Of a DNA stretch of 64,000 bases, positions 36,290-46,413 are shown one piece after another. The notes beneath the pieces are model-generated. The model was not told the origin of the DNA. It did not search any database and saw only the letters and a program-made list of their open reading frames with translations. Position numbers and translations under genes: made by a program. The stretch covers positions 49,900 to 113,899 of the forward strand of contig NZ_FTMJ01000016.1 in NCBI RefSeq assembly GCF_900156095.1. The letters are read 5' to 3'. This stretch comes from Aeromonas sp. RU39B (GTDB lineage: Bacteria; Pseudomonadota; Gammaproteobacteria; Enterobacterales; Aeromonadaceae). The stretch's first letter is position 1, and every line of letters begins with the position of its first letter.

Positions 36290-36321
36290 AATGGGAGAGC
36301 TAGTGCTCTCCCATTGTTTTT
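36290..36321 (+). terminator. Rho-independent terminator directly behind mshA
   Basis: A perfect 11-bp stem (36290-36300 AATGGGAGAGC with 36305-36315 GCTCTCCCATT), a TAGT loop and G plus five T form a strong terminator. It separates the highly expressed major pilin from the minor pilins mshC, mshD and mshO downstream and overlaps the putative mshC start. Confidence 0.9.
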
Positions 36322-36850
36322 CCAAAAGGGCTGCAAGCAAAAACATAAAGGTTTTACGCTGGTTGAACTGGTTGTCGTTATCCTGCTACTCGGGATTGTG
36401 GCCGCCTATGTCGTGCCTAAATGGCTGGGCACAGGCGGCGCGCAAATCCGCACCACCACCGATGAGCTGGCTTCCCGGCTGCGATTGGTGCAATTGATGA
36501 ATATGAATGAACCGAGCGATCGTTGCAGTTATCTGCGCATTGAGTCGGGGCGTTTTGGTCATATCTCTACGGCTTCCTGCGCTATTCCCGGCGCTATCAG
36601 TAGTTGGAGCAGTGCCGCCACATCCCGTGGCCGGCTGGTTAGCTTTTCCATTCCGGTGACCCTTAATAGTCAGAGCACAGTGACCTTGCGCTTTGACCGC
36701 CAATCCGGCAAAGCCTGCACTCTGGCGGGTTGTCCGAGTGAGGGCGGCGCCTGGCTCTGCCCATCCGGCTGCAATATTGTGGTGGGGACGGGCGGTGAGG
36801 CGCGCACTGTCCGCATCGAATCAGAGGGGTATATCCATGCGCTCCCCTGA
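36314..36850 (+). CDS. mshC: MSHA minor pilin MshC (start uncertain)
   Basis: This prepilin has the site KHKG-FTLVEL at 36344-36367 and helix VVVILLLGIVAAYVVPKWLG, then a globular domain with two Cys-rich loops (CSYLRI..CAIPG; CTLAGCP..CPSGC). About 178 residues from the TTG at 36314. No in-frame ATG or GTG lies between the terminator and the cleavage site. The options are TTG 36314 inside the terminator's 3' arm without a visible ribosome-binding site, or ATG 36263 inside the 3' end of mshA, which gives a 29-residue leader. Either choice is unusual for a prepilin. Confidence 0.8.
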   Translation: MFFQKGCKQKHKGFTLVELVVVILLLGIVAAYVVPKWLGTGGAQIRTTTDELASRLRLVQLMNMNEPSDRCSYLRIESGRFGHISTASCAIPGAISSWSSAATSRGRLVSFSIPVTLNSQSTVTLRFDRQSGKACTLAGCPSEGGAWLCPSGCNIVVGTGGEARTVRIESEGYIHALP

Positions 36851-37412
36851 TCGCGGTTTTACCTTAATCGAGATGGTGGTCGGCATTGTGCTGCTGGCCA
36901 TTGCGCTGACCACCATACTGGGCCTGCTGATTAATCAGGCGCCGCGGGCTATCGACCCGGTGCAGCAACTGCGGGCCGCGCAGTTGGCCGAGCGGTTGCT
37001 TGGGGAGGTGATGCAGCGCTCGTTTGACGAGCACTCCGATCACAACAGTGGCAGTTATCGCTGTGGCGAGACCGTTGACAGCGTGACTTATGACGCCTGC
37101 ACGGCAGAGGCGAGCTATGGCCCCGATAGCGGAGAAACCGCCCCCTATCTCTATAACGATGTGGATGACTTTGATACGGGAGATCAGTGGCGTGCCGCCA
37201 ATCTCTATGTGCAGCAAAGCTCGCTCGGGACCCAGGAGAGCGATTATCGCAACTTCTCGGTGCGTATTGCTGTCACCCCGGTTGATATCAGCAGTGGTGA
37301 CATGAGTGCAACCTGCAGCGACCCCTGTTCCATTGGCAAACGCATTGCGCTGTCGATTCGCCTGCCCGACAAAAGCGAGCTGGATTTTGCCACCTATCGG
37401 GGAAACTACTGA
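36837..37412 (+). CDS. mshD: MSHA minor pilin MshD
   Basis: This 191-residue prepilin has leader MRSPDRG, cleavage before FTLIEM, and helix VVGIVLLAIALTTILGLLI. It has a globular domain with four cysteines (YRCGET..YDACTAE..ATCSDPCSI). It overlaps mshC by 14 bases and its TGA overlaps the mshO ATG (TGATG). I chose ATG 36837 because the frame upstream (to 36693) lies inside mshC. Confidence 0.9.
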   Translation: MRSPDRGFTLIEMVVGIVLLAIALTTILGLLINQAPRAIDPVQQLRAAQLAERLLGEVMQRSFDEHSDHNSGSYRCGETVDSVTYDACTAEASYGPDSGETAPYLYNDVDDFDTGDQWRAANLYVQQSSLGTQESDYRNFSVRIAVTPVDISSGDMSATCSDPCSIGKRIALSIRLPDKSELDFATYRGNY

Positions 37413-38209
37413 TGGTTAGCCGCGGTTTTACCCTGATTGAGCTGGTGATGGTGGTGTTGCTGCTGGGCATACTGGCGACCTTTTCCACCCAGTTTGTCAG
37501 TATCAGCACCCGGATCTATGGCGATGCCAGCGCCCGTGAAAAGCTGATGAGCGATGCCCGCTTTGCGCTGGAGCGGCTTAATCGGGAACTGCGCGATGCC
37601 GTCCCGGGCTCGGTGCGTATCGAGGATTTGGCAGGAAATGCGGCTGATCAGGGTGTCTGCTTACGCTTCTGGCCATTGGTCACTGCCAGCCGCTATCTGG
37701 CCATGAACGAGAGCGTCTCGGGGGCGAGCGGTTGGCAGTTGACCATGGTCACTCCTGCTAGCAGTGATACCCAGCCTGCGGCTGGTCAGTGGGCGATAGT
37801 CTATCCGGTGGTCTCGGGCACCACTGCGATTGAGCAGGGGTGTGTCAACGGTACCTGTGTGGCTGAGGTCACCAGCGTGGCCAGTGCAGCCTCCGGCGCT
37901 CAGTCTGTGATGGTTAATGCCCAGTTTGCAGCCGACTCTCCGGCGCGGCGGGTCTTTTTAGCCGACCAGCAGTCGCTCTACTGCATCAGTGGTGGTCAAC
38001 TGCTGCGTGGCAGTGCTGCGCTCGGTACCACGTTGGATGGCAGCGCCCTGACTGAGCCCATGGCCGGAATGCTGGCCAGTGACAGCTACTTTTATCGCGA
38101 TCAGGCGGCGTTTAACCTCGATAGCGGGATCGGTCTGCGCTTGACCCTGACTCGTAGCGACGAGACCGTGGTGCTTGATCACAAGATGGCGGTGTTTAAT
38201 GTTCCCTAG
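37412..38209 (+). CDS. mshO: MSHA minor pilin MshO
   Basis: This 265-residue prepilin has a very short leader MVSRG, then FTLIEL and helix VMVVLLLGILATFSTQFVSI, followed by the LNRELRDAVPGSVRI motif of GspJ-like minor pilins. The C-terminal domain is large, with cysteines and a DQQSLYCI segment. It overlaps mshD by one base and mshP by 11 bases. Confidence 0.9.
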   Translation: MVSRGFTLIELVMVVLLLGILATFSTQFVSISTRIYGDASAREKLMSDARFALERLNRELRDAVPGSVRIEDLAGNAADQGVCLRFWPLVTASRYLAMNESVSGASGWQLTMVTPASSDTQPAAGQWAIVYPVVSGTTAIEQGCVNGTCVAEVTSVASAASGAQSVMVNAQFAADSPARRVFLADQQSLYCISGGQLLRGSAALGTTLDGSALTEPMAGMLASDSYFYRDQAAFNLDSGIGLRLTLTRSDETVVLDHKMAVFNVP

Positions 38210-38645
38210 CCGCCAACGGGGCAGCGCCCTGATGATTGCCCTGTTTGTCATTACCATCGTCGCGCTGCTGGCGGCGGCCATGAGCCGTTTTTTAGTCGAT
38301 AGCGGCGAGAAAAGCACGGTTGAAGTGCGCAGCGTCCGTGCCCTGACAGCCGCGCAGAGTGCGCTGGAAACAGGGCTTTATCAGGTCTATCCGAATGGAA
38401 AATGGAGCAAGCAAACCTGCCCGTCACAGACGATTACCTTTCCTGCCACAGTGAGCGGCTTGAGCCAATGTTCGGTGGTGTTGACCTGCACCGAGTTGAC
38501 GAGCAGCTACGGCTCACAGACGCTTAACGGTGTGCGGCTCAAGGCGGTAGCAACCTGTGGTGATGCGGATCTTAACAGCAGCAGTCCGGATTTTGCGGTC
38601 AGCCGGACCATGACGGTGGAAGCCTATGATGGCGCTTCCCAATAA
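38199..38645 (+). CDS. mshP: MSHA biogenesis protein MshP
   Basis: This 148-residue protein has a basic N-terminus (MFPSRQRGSALMIALFVITIVALLAAAM) resembling PilX/GspK-like N-terminal regions but lacking the canonical prepilin Glu5 in FTLIE. The cleavage-like G-SALMIALF suggests a pilin-like protein. It has several cysteines in the remainder. ATG 38199 lies within mshO. Confidence 0.85.
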   Translation: MFPSRQRGSALMIALFVITIVALLAAAMSRFLVDSGEKSTVEVRSVRALTAAQSALETGLYQVYPNGKWSKQTCPSQTITFPATVSGLSQCSVVLTCTELTSSYGSQTLNGVRLKAVATCGDADLNSSSPDFAVSRTMTVEAYDGASQ

Positions 38646-38666
38646 CGTATCAAGGAGCCTGCAGGC

Positions 38667-41600
38667 ATGATGCTCTCCCGCTTCTGCTCTTCCCGTTCCG
38701 GCTGGTTATTAGCGCTGGGGTTGCTTTCGGGCCAGCTCCAGGCGGCCAGTCAGTGTACTGGCGTATTTACCTATCCTGTTCAAAGCCATGCTTCCCCCGG
38801 TGTATTGACCATGTCCGGGCAAAGTAGCATCACCAGTTCGACGGTGGGGAGCAGCTATCCCTTCATTACCAAGAATGTGCAGTCGCAAGCGAGCTGCAAT
38901 AACGGCGGATCATGGAGTTGGAGTGCATCGACTGGCACAGTCTGGAATTCCAACTGTAGCGTCACCGGCAGTGTGGCGAGCGCCATCAGCGGTCTCACTT
39001 TTATATCGGATCCTAACGATTTCACCGCCAATCCGAGAGATTTCCCTTCCTATACCAGCAGCAAGGATCTGACTTGTACGTCTAGCATCTCCCCGGATGC
39101 AGGGACTTATCGCTATGGGGTATGGAGTAGTCAGAACTGTGCGGCAACGCTTCAGTCGGGAAAAACCTATTATTTTGACACGCTGACCATCAGCAGTGGC
39201 GCCACCCTTAATCTCAATGGTGCCACCCTGTATGTGAAAACTCTCTCTATCTCCGGTTATTCCAATGGGGTGACCGGTAGTAGTGGTCAGCTGCATGTGA
39301 ACGACCTGACAGTGTCTGGGGATGGAAAACTCTCGGTCAACAGCGTGACAGCCTATAACTCGGTCACCTTGTCGAGTAACACCGCCAGTAATGTATCGGC
39401 CACCTTCCAGCCCCACTATCTGGCCACGGCAACGCTGTCGGCACAGAGCATCATGAAGCTGGCCGCCGGAACCTGGCCGATTCGCCAGTTGACGGCGCAG
39501 GGCAACAGCCAGGTCATTGTGCAGGGCAGTGGTGAGCTGGATCTCTACACTCTGGTGATGTCATCGCAGGGAACGTTGACCACTACCAGCAGTCGCAGCG
39601 ATCTGCTGGTCAAGCTCTACCAGACCCTGAATGTCAGTGATAATGGGACTATCAACGGTTATCTGCAGGCTCACTACCTCAATCTGTTCCAGCACTCCAG
39701 CAGCTCCAACATCACCTTCTATTTCCGGGGGGGGAGCCACTGGATCAAGCAGATGACGCTCTCTGGAACTAATACCAACTACGTTTTTGACAGTGGCACG
39801 GCGGCACAGCTCTATGTGAATGGTGATGTGACGCTTACCAGTCAGATGGAGTTCAATCCAGGCGGTGCTGCCAATAATCTGATGCTCTATAGCTTTGGCG
39901 CTGTCAGTATGGCCAGTAATGCGACCCTGAACGGGATTGTCTATGTCAATAGCGGCAATCTGACCCTCTCCGGGCAGGCAGTGCTGACCGGCTCGGCGTC
40001 GGCCGTTAATATCACGATGTCTGATAACAGCAAAATCATTCACGAAGCCTATGCCAATAGCTGGCCGGGCGTATGTGACGAGACATTGACTTGTTTTAGT
40101 GATGATTTTTCTGCTTCGGCGCTCAGTACTACCGATTGGGTCACTGCCGTCAGCAGTGGAAGTTTCACGCCGGCTATTGTCAGCGGGCGTTTGCAGATGA
40201 CTCAGGCTGTGACCAATCAGGCTACCGCGACCACGTTACAAAAGCTGTTTCCCGGTAGTGGCAACCTGATCACGGTCGAAATGGACCACGGCGCCTGGGG
40301 CGGCTCTGGCGCGGACGGCATGGCCGTGGTGCTCTCCGATGCCAGTGTCACGCCTAAGCCTGGCGCATTTGGCGGGCCACTCGGTTATGGCTTTAAAACC
40401 AAAGCATCCGGGCAGAGCACGACCGATATCTCCGGCTTTGCCGGTGGCTGGCTGGGGGTGGGGCTGGATGAGTACGGTATGTACTCGGTGCAGGGCGGAA
40501 GCAGTAACAATTCCAGCCGGGTGGCCAATACCCTGGCGATTCGCGGGTCAGGTTCTGGCACCAGTGGCTACAACCTGCTCAAGCAGACCAGCACCTTGTC
40601 ACCCACCATTAGTAGTTCCAGCTATCCGACCGATACCCGGCGCTATCGTATTACGGTAGATACCCGAACCAGCGGCCAAGCACTGGTCACGGTCGAGCGT
40701 AAAGTGGGTACGGGGAGCTATTCGACCCTGATTAGTAGCTTTGATGCCTTAAGCAGTAGCAGCCAAGCCACCCTGCCCAGCAACTTCTATCTGTCACTGA
40801 CATCCTCCACCGGCTCGCTGACCAACTATCACGCGGTCGATAATGTGCAGATCTGCGCGTTGAAAACCTCGACGAGCACCAGCGTCATCGACCATTTTGA
40901 ATACAGCTACAGCGGATCGCCACTGACCTGCACTCCGCAAGCGGTGACGCTGTATGCCTGTGCTGACAGCAGTTGCAGCACGCTCTACACCGGCAGCGTT
41001 ACCGCCAATCTGTCGCCCTCTTCGCTGACTGATGGCGGTTGGGTCAGTGGTAGCAGTGTGACTTTCAGCGGCGGTAGCACCACCTTGCAACTGGCCAAAC
41101 GCACAGTGGGGAGCGTGACGCTGGATGTGACCGGGTCGACGCCCTCTGCCAAGCCGCTTAGCACCACCCTGTGCCGGGTCGGTAGTGCCACGGCCACCAG
41201 TGCCGCCTGTACCTTGACCTTTGCCGACAGCGGATTGCTGTTCGATGTGCCTAACAAAATTGCCGGCAAGCCCGCAACCGGTGTGACGGTGCAGGCGGTG
41301 CGCAAGAGCGACAGCAGTGCCAGCTGCGTGCCCGGGTTTGCTAACGTAACCCGTAACGTGGCGTTTTGGAGCAGTTACACCAGCCCAAGCGACACGGTCA
41401 ATGCTGCAGCCCCTTCCGTGACCGTCAATGGCAGTAATATCGGAAAATCTCAAGCAGCGGCAACCTCGCTGGCGCTGGCCTTTGATAGCACCGGGACGGC
41501 GACGCTGAGCAGCGTCAATTACCTGGACGCCGGGCAGATGACACTCAATGCGACTTATACCGGCTCTAGCGCGACCAGCGATGCCAGTCTGGTGATGAGT

Positions 41601-42965
41601 GGCAGCGATACCTTTGTCAGCGCACCAGCCGGCATCTGTGTTGCGCCAGAAACGACCTGCAGCGCCGGCAGCGCCAGTTGCCCGGTATTCAAAAAAGCCG
41701 GTGAGAGTTTTACGGTCACCATGAAACCGGTCGCCTGGGAGAGTGACAGTGACACGGATCTGTGCAGCGGAAATACGGTGACACCCAACTTTGCCTTGAG
41801 TGGCATTGTGCTGGGCTCAACGTTGGTCGCGCCAAGTGGTGGTGCTGCTGCCACGTTAGGGGTGACCAGTTATGACCACACCCGTAGTGCCAGCGGCAGC
41901 GCATCGTTTAACCAAAGTGTGAGCGAAGTGGGGGTATTTAAACTCACCGCCACGCCGCCGAGCTATATGGGGATGACTATCCCGGCTTCCAGCAGCGCAC
42001 CGGTCGGCCGCTTTGTGCCCGCCAGTTTTGTGATTAGCGGCGGGAGTATTACCCCTTATTGCACCACTAACGATGGCACGAACTCTTTTACTTACATGGG
42101 TCAGCCTTTTGCTACCGGTTTTGTTGCCACTGCGGTCAATACCTCGGGCGCCACAACCCAGAACTACAAGGATGCCTTTGCCAAAGGCACAGCAAGCCTG
42201 GTGGCGGCCAACAATCTGGATGGGGTGGATCTCTCTTCGCGTTTGACCACAGTCCCGACGCTTAGCTGGAGTAGTGGTGTCGCCAGCGTCAATCAGGGCG
42301 AGGTTAAGCCCAATACGGTGTTTGCACGTGGCTCGGCGGTTGAAAGCCCACTGACGGCGCTGGCACTCGGGATCAAGATCGCTGACAACGAGAGCACAGC
42401 AACGACGTTTGTCAAAAATTCTGACCTGCGGGCAGATCAAAGCGGCGATTGTTCAACGAGCGGTAACTGTAATGCGGTCAAGCTCGGCAGCGGGCAGTGG
42501 TTCTATGGCCGCCTCAAGGCTGCAACCGGTCAGGGGCTAGCCAGCGCACCGCTGTCGCTGGCGCAGACGCTACAGTATTACCAATCCGGTCAGTGGGTGA
42601 CCAACAGCCTCGATAGCTGTACGGCGCTGACCCTGACCGGTTACGACTTTACCGGGGATGGTCAGTCTTACAGTCAGACCAATCAGGAGTTGGCCTTCCC
42701 GAACGCGAGCGGCGGGACCGGGCATATCAGTGCCACGCTGGGCAATGGCAGCAGTAGCGGGGTGACCGCGCAGGCTTCCCTTGGCCAGATCTTGCTGCAA
42801 TTCGGTGCGCCAGGGCAGAGTCTCAAGGTGCCCTACAAGGTGGTGTTGGCCAATCAGAGCGGGTCGCCCACCTGGCTCTCCGATGATGAATCTCTCTCCG
42901 GTATGGCGATTTTCGGCGTGACCCGGGGCAATGATCGCATTATTTACCGGCGGGAGCGTTACTAG
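38667..42965 (+). CDS. mshQ: Giant exported lectin-like protein MshQ
   Basis: This 1432-residue protein has a signal peptide (hydrophobic core about 15-24, then LQAA-SQ). Residues about 150-460 form a repetitive Ser/Thr/Gly-rich beta-helix-like region. Residues about 470-730 resemble an L-type lectin/LamG beta sandwich (CFSDDFSASAL, GADGMAVVLSD, GGPLGYGFK, GWLGVGLDEYG). The rest (about 745-1430) is the large domain found in MshQ and related proteins (DUF6701-like), ending IFGVTRGNDRIIYRRERY. It probably acts as surface or pilus-tip adhesin. An AAGGAG ribosome-binding site precedes ATG 38667. MshQ is the last gene of the operon. Confidence 0.9.
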   Translation: MMLSRFCSSRSGWLLALGLLSGQLQAASQCTGVFTYPVQSHASPGVLTMSGQSSITSSTVGSSYPFITKNVQSQASCNNGGSWSWSASTGTVWNSNCSVTGSVASAISGLTFISDPNDFTANPRDFPSYTSSKDLTCTSSISPDAGTYRYGVWSSQNCAATLQSGKTYYFDTLTISSGATLNLNGATLYVKTLSISGYSNGVTGSSGQLHVNDLTVSGDGKLSVNSVTAYNSVTLSSNTASNVSATFQPHYLATATLSAQSIMKLAAGTWPIRQLTAQGNSQVIVQGSGELDLYTLVMSSQGTLTTTSSRSDLLVKLYQTLNVSDNGTINGYLQAHYLNLFQHSSSSNITFYFRGGSHWIKQMTLSGTNTNYVFDSGTAAQLYVNGDVTLTSQMEFNPGGAANNLMLYSFGAVSMASNATLNGIVYVNSGNLTLSGQAVLTGSASAVNITMSDNSKIIHEAYANSWPGVCDETLTCFSDDFSASALSTTDWVTAVSSGSFTPAIVSGRLQMTQAVTNQATATTLQKLFPGSGNLITVEMDHGAWGGSGADGMAVVLSDASVTPKPGAFGGPLGYGFKTKASGQSTTDISGFAGGWLGVGLDEYGMYSVQGGSSNNSSRVANTLAIRGSGSGTSGYNLLKQTSTLSPTISSSSYPTDTRRYRITVDTRTSGQALVTVERKVGTGSYSTLISSFDALSSSSQATLPSNFYLSLTSSTGSLTNYHAVDNVQICALKTSTSTSVIDHFEYSYSGSPLTCTPQAVTLYACADSSCSTLYTGSVTANLSPSSLTDGGWVSGSSVTFSGGSTTLQLAKRTVGSVTLDVTGSTPSAKPLSTTLCRVGSATATSAACTLTFADSGLLFDVPNKIAGKPATGVTVQAVRKSDSSASCVPGFANVTRNVAFWSSYTSPSDTVNAAAPSVTVNGSNIGKSQAAATSLALAFDSTGTATLSSVNYLDAGQMTLNATYTGSSATSDASLVMSGSDTFVSAPAGICVAPETTCSAGSASCPVFKKAGESFTVTMKPVAWESDSDTDLCSGNTVTPNFALSGIVLGSTLVAPSGGAAATLGVTSYDHTRSASGSASFNQSVSEVGVFKLTATPPSYMGMTIPASSSAPVGRFVPASFVISGGSITPYCTTNDGTNSFTYMGQPFATGFVATAVNTSGATTQNYKDAFAKGTASLVAANNLDGVDLSSRLTTVPTLSWSSGVASVNQGEVKPNTVFARGSAVESPLTALALGIKIADNESTATTFVKNSDLRADQSGDCSTSGNCNAVKLGSGQWFYGRLKAATGQGLASAPLSLAQTLQYYQSGQWVTNSLDSCTALTLTGYDFTGDGQSYSQTNQELAFPNASGGTGHISATLGNGSSSGVTAQASLGQILLQFGAPGQSLKVPYKVVLANQSGSPTWLSDDESLSGMAIFGVTRGNDRIIYRRERY

Positions 42966-43120
42966 TCAGATCCCGATTTAGGTGGCCCTGTTCGGGGCCG
43001 CCAGCAGAAAAGTGAACAACTGCTTGTCAACACAGGAAATTAAGCTTGAGTTGGAGTGCGCGGTAAGTGACAACTTTCGTTTTTTTGTCGCTGTGCCGCC
43101 GCAGTCCACGGTTTGTTCGC

Positions 43121-43149
43121 TTGCCCAATGGGATGGGCATTGGTAAAGT
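43121..43149 (+). promoter_or_regulatory. Candidate sigma-70 promoter of mreB
   Basis: TTGCCC (43121-43126) and TAAAGT (43144-43149) are separated by 17 bases, 46 bases before the mreB start. The rest of the mshQ-mreB gap is non-coding; a G+C hairpin without T-tract at 42980-43001 may serve as mshQ terminator. Confidence 0.5.
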
Positions 43150-43152
43150 TAG

Positions 43153-44235
<1,083 letters not shown>

Positions 44236-44243
44236 CAGAAGAT

Positions 44244-44268
44244 GAGCCGGCAATGCCGGCTCTTTTTT
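44244..44268 (+). terminator. Terminator between mreB and mreC
   Basis: An 8-bp perfect stem (44244-44251 with 44255-44262, GAGCCGGC/GCCGGCTC) with an AAT loop is followed by six T. Probably an attenuator, as mreC and mreD need lower levels than mreB. Confidence 0.85.
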
Positions 44269-44363
44269 GGCGGCCCCTTCAAGCGTGGCGCCGGATATCC
44301 TGTGGTGAGCCCCCTCAAGCCTGGCTTGAATGCGCACCCGGCTACCGGCCTCTGAAATGATTT

Positions 44364-45272
44364 ATGAAACCGATATTTGGTCGAGGCCCCTCGCTTCAGT
44401 TACGGCTTTTTCTGGCCGTTGTCATCTCTATTGCAGCCATTGTGGCGGATTCACGCTTCAATGTGTTTGAGCACGTCCGCGTCTATCTGGGTTCGCTGGT
44501 CAGTCCGCTGCAATACCTCGCCAATGCACCCGGCACCATGCTCGACTCCATGTCCGATCAGGTGCAGACCCGCGCCGATCTGATTGAGCAGACCAAGCAG
44601 CAGGAGAAACAGCTGTTTACCCTGCGTACCCGTCTGCTGCAGATGGAGCACCTCGAGCATGAAAACCAGCGCCTGCGTGAACTGCTCGGCTCTCCGGTGC
44701 AGAAAGAGTCGCGCAAAATGGTGGCCGAGCTGATTTCCGTCGACTCCGACCCCTTCAGCCACCAGATCCTGATCAACAAGGGCGCCCTTGATGGCGTCTA
44801 TAACGGTCAACCGGTGATCAATGATCAGGGCGTCATCGGTCAGGTTCTGCATGTGGGCTCCACCACCAGTCGGGTGCTGCTGATCACCGACTCCAGCCAT
44901 GGGCTGCCGGTGCGGGTGCTGCGTAACGACCTGCGCGCTATTGCAACCGGCAGTGGCGAGCTCGATAAGCTTGAGCTGCGTAACCTGCCGCGTAACACCG
45001 ATATTCAGGTCGGCGATCTGCTGGTCACCTCCGGTCTTGGCGGCCGCTTCCCGGAAGGCTACCCGGTGGCGACTGTGACCCGCTCCGACTACGTGGAGGG
45101 CAAGCCCTTCGCCCAGGTGGAGGCCAAACCCTTGGTTCCGCTTGATCGCTTGCGTTACATGCTGCTGCTGTGGACGGACAAGCGCCCGGAGCTGCATGAC
45201 GATGAAGCACAGGCGCCGAGCGCCAGCACGGCCGTGTCGGGTGCGACCTCGACCGCGGAGAAGAAACCCTGA
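44364..45272 (+). CDS. mreC: Rod-shape protein MreC
   Basis: This 302-residue bitopic protein is the periplasmic part of the elongasome. It has a membrane helix at about 14-32, a coiled coil (about 65-110, EQTKQQEKQLFTLRTRLLQMEHLEHENQRLRELLGS) and a beta-barrel-like domain with VSVDSDPFSHQILINKGA-like and GLGGRFPEGYPVATV motifs. A small dyad lies upstream at 44315-44329. It overlaps mreD (TGATG). Confidence 0.96.
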   Translation: MKPIFGRGPSLQLRLFLAVVISIAAIVADSRFNVFEHVRVYLGSLVSPLQYLANAPGTMLDSMSDQVQTRADLIEQTKQQEKQLFTLRTRLLQMEHLEHENQRLRELLGSPVQKESRKMVAELISVDSDPFSHQILINKGALDGVYNGQPVINDQGVIGQVLHVGSTTSRVLLITDSSHGLPVRVLRNDLRAIATGSGELDKLELRNLPRNTDIQVGDLLVTSGLGGRFPEGYPVATVTRSDYVEGKPFAQVEAKPLVPLDRLRYMLLLWTDKRPELHDDEAQAPSASTAVSGATSTAEKKP

Positions 45273-45757
45273 TGTTGCAACCTGCTAGTGGCCGGCTGTG
45301 GATTTGGCTGACGATCCTGCTGGCCCTTAGTCTCTCCATTTTGCCGTTGCCGATTCAGCTGGCCCCGTTTCGTCCTGACTGGTTGTCGATGGTTCTGCTC
45401 TACTGGGCGCTGGCGCTGCCGCACCGGGTCAATGTGGGCAGTGCCTGGGTGGCGGGTCTGCTGCTTGATGTGCTGCTTGGCAGTACCTTGGGGGTGCGGG
45501 CCATGGCCATGGGGATCACCGTTTATCTGGCGGCGTTCCAGTTCCAGAAGATTCGTAACTTCTCGGTCTGGCAACAGGCCCTGATTGTGGGTGCCCTGAC
45601 CTTTGTGGGTAAGGCGACGGTGTTCTGGGCCGAGCATCTGTTTACTCGCGCCAACCTCAACTTTGTCTACTTCTGGTCGACCCTTTCCACCATGTTTCTC
45701 TGGCCGTGGGTGTTCCTGGTCTTGCGTCAGCTGCGCCGACGCTTCAATATCAAATAG
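45272..45757 (+). CDS. mreD: Rod-shape protein MreD
   Basis: This 161-residue inner-membrane protein has five or six hydrophobic helices and the family pattern [30 protein letters not shown], then [15 protein letters not shown]. It pairs with MreC. Start ATG 45272 overlaps the mreC TGA. Confidence 0.95.
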   Translation: MLQPASGRLWIWLTILLALSLSILPLPIQLAPFRPDWLSMVLLYWALALPHRVNVGSAWVAGLLLDVLLGSTLGVRAMAMGITVYLAAFQFQKIRNFSVWQQALIVGALTFVGKATVFWAEHLFTRANLNFVYFWSTLSTMFLWPWVFLVLRQLRRRFNIK

Positions 45758-45759
45758 TT

Positions 45760-46338
45760 ATGAGCAACTTAACGCAACTGTACCTGGCCTCTGGCTCACC
45801 GCGCCGCCGCGAACTGCTGACCCAGCTGGGTTACCGCTTCGAGGTGCTGCGCTGTGACGTGCCGGAAGAGCGCCAAAGCGGCGAGAAGCCGCAGGATTAT
45901 GTCTGTCGGCTGGCCCGTGACAAGGCGCAGGCCGGCTTGGCCGTGGCGCCCACTGTGCTTCCAGTGCTGGGCGCCGATACCATAGTGGTGTTGGGTGAGC
46001 GGGTGTTGGAGAAACCCTCCGACCTGCTCGATGCCAAAGACATGTTGGAGGCCCTCTCCGGTCGGGTACATCAGGTGATGACAGCGGTGGCGCTGGCGAC
46101 ACCGGAGCGGTGCGATGTGCGGCTGGTCACGACCAATGTGGCGTTTCGCAAGCTGGAAGAGTCCGAGATTGAAGCCTACTGGCAGACGGGTGAACCCTGT
46201 GACAAAGCGGGTGCCTATGGCATTCAGGGGATCGCTGGCAAGTTTGTCAGTCGCATCGAGGGGAGTTACAGCGCCGTGGTCGGGCTGCCCCTGCTGGAGA
46301 CCGATCTGCTGATCAAGAGCGCGCTGGAGCTGCGCTGA
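45760..46338 (+). CDS. maf: Maf/YhdE nucleoside triphosphate pyrophosphatase
   Basis: This 192-residue house-cleaning enzyme hydrolyses dTTP/UTP and modified nucleotides. The motifs are [65 protein letters not shown] chose ATG 45760, two bases after the mreD stop, because it places ASGSPRR in the usual position; the longer frame is within mreD. In E. coli the same order mreD-yhdE-rng occurs. Confidence 0.93.
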   Translation: MSNLTQLYLASGSPRRRELLTQLGYRFEVLRCDVPEERQSGEKPQDYVCRLARDKAQAGLAVAPTVLPVLGADTIVVLGERVLEKPSDLLDAKDMLEALSGRVHQVMTAVALATPERCDVRLVTTNVAFRKLEESEIEAYWQTGEPCDKAGAYGIQGIAGKFVSRIEGSYSAVVGLPLLETDLLIKSALELR

Positions 46339-46413
46339 ACGTTTGCCGTATTGCGGCCAGGGATTGTGGCAGAGCGGTGTCTCCCCGAATACACGCATCA
46401 GGAATGGTGACTT

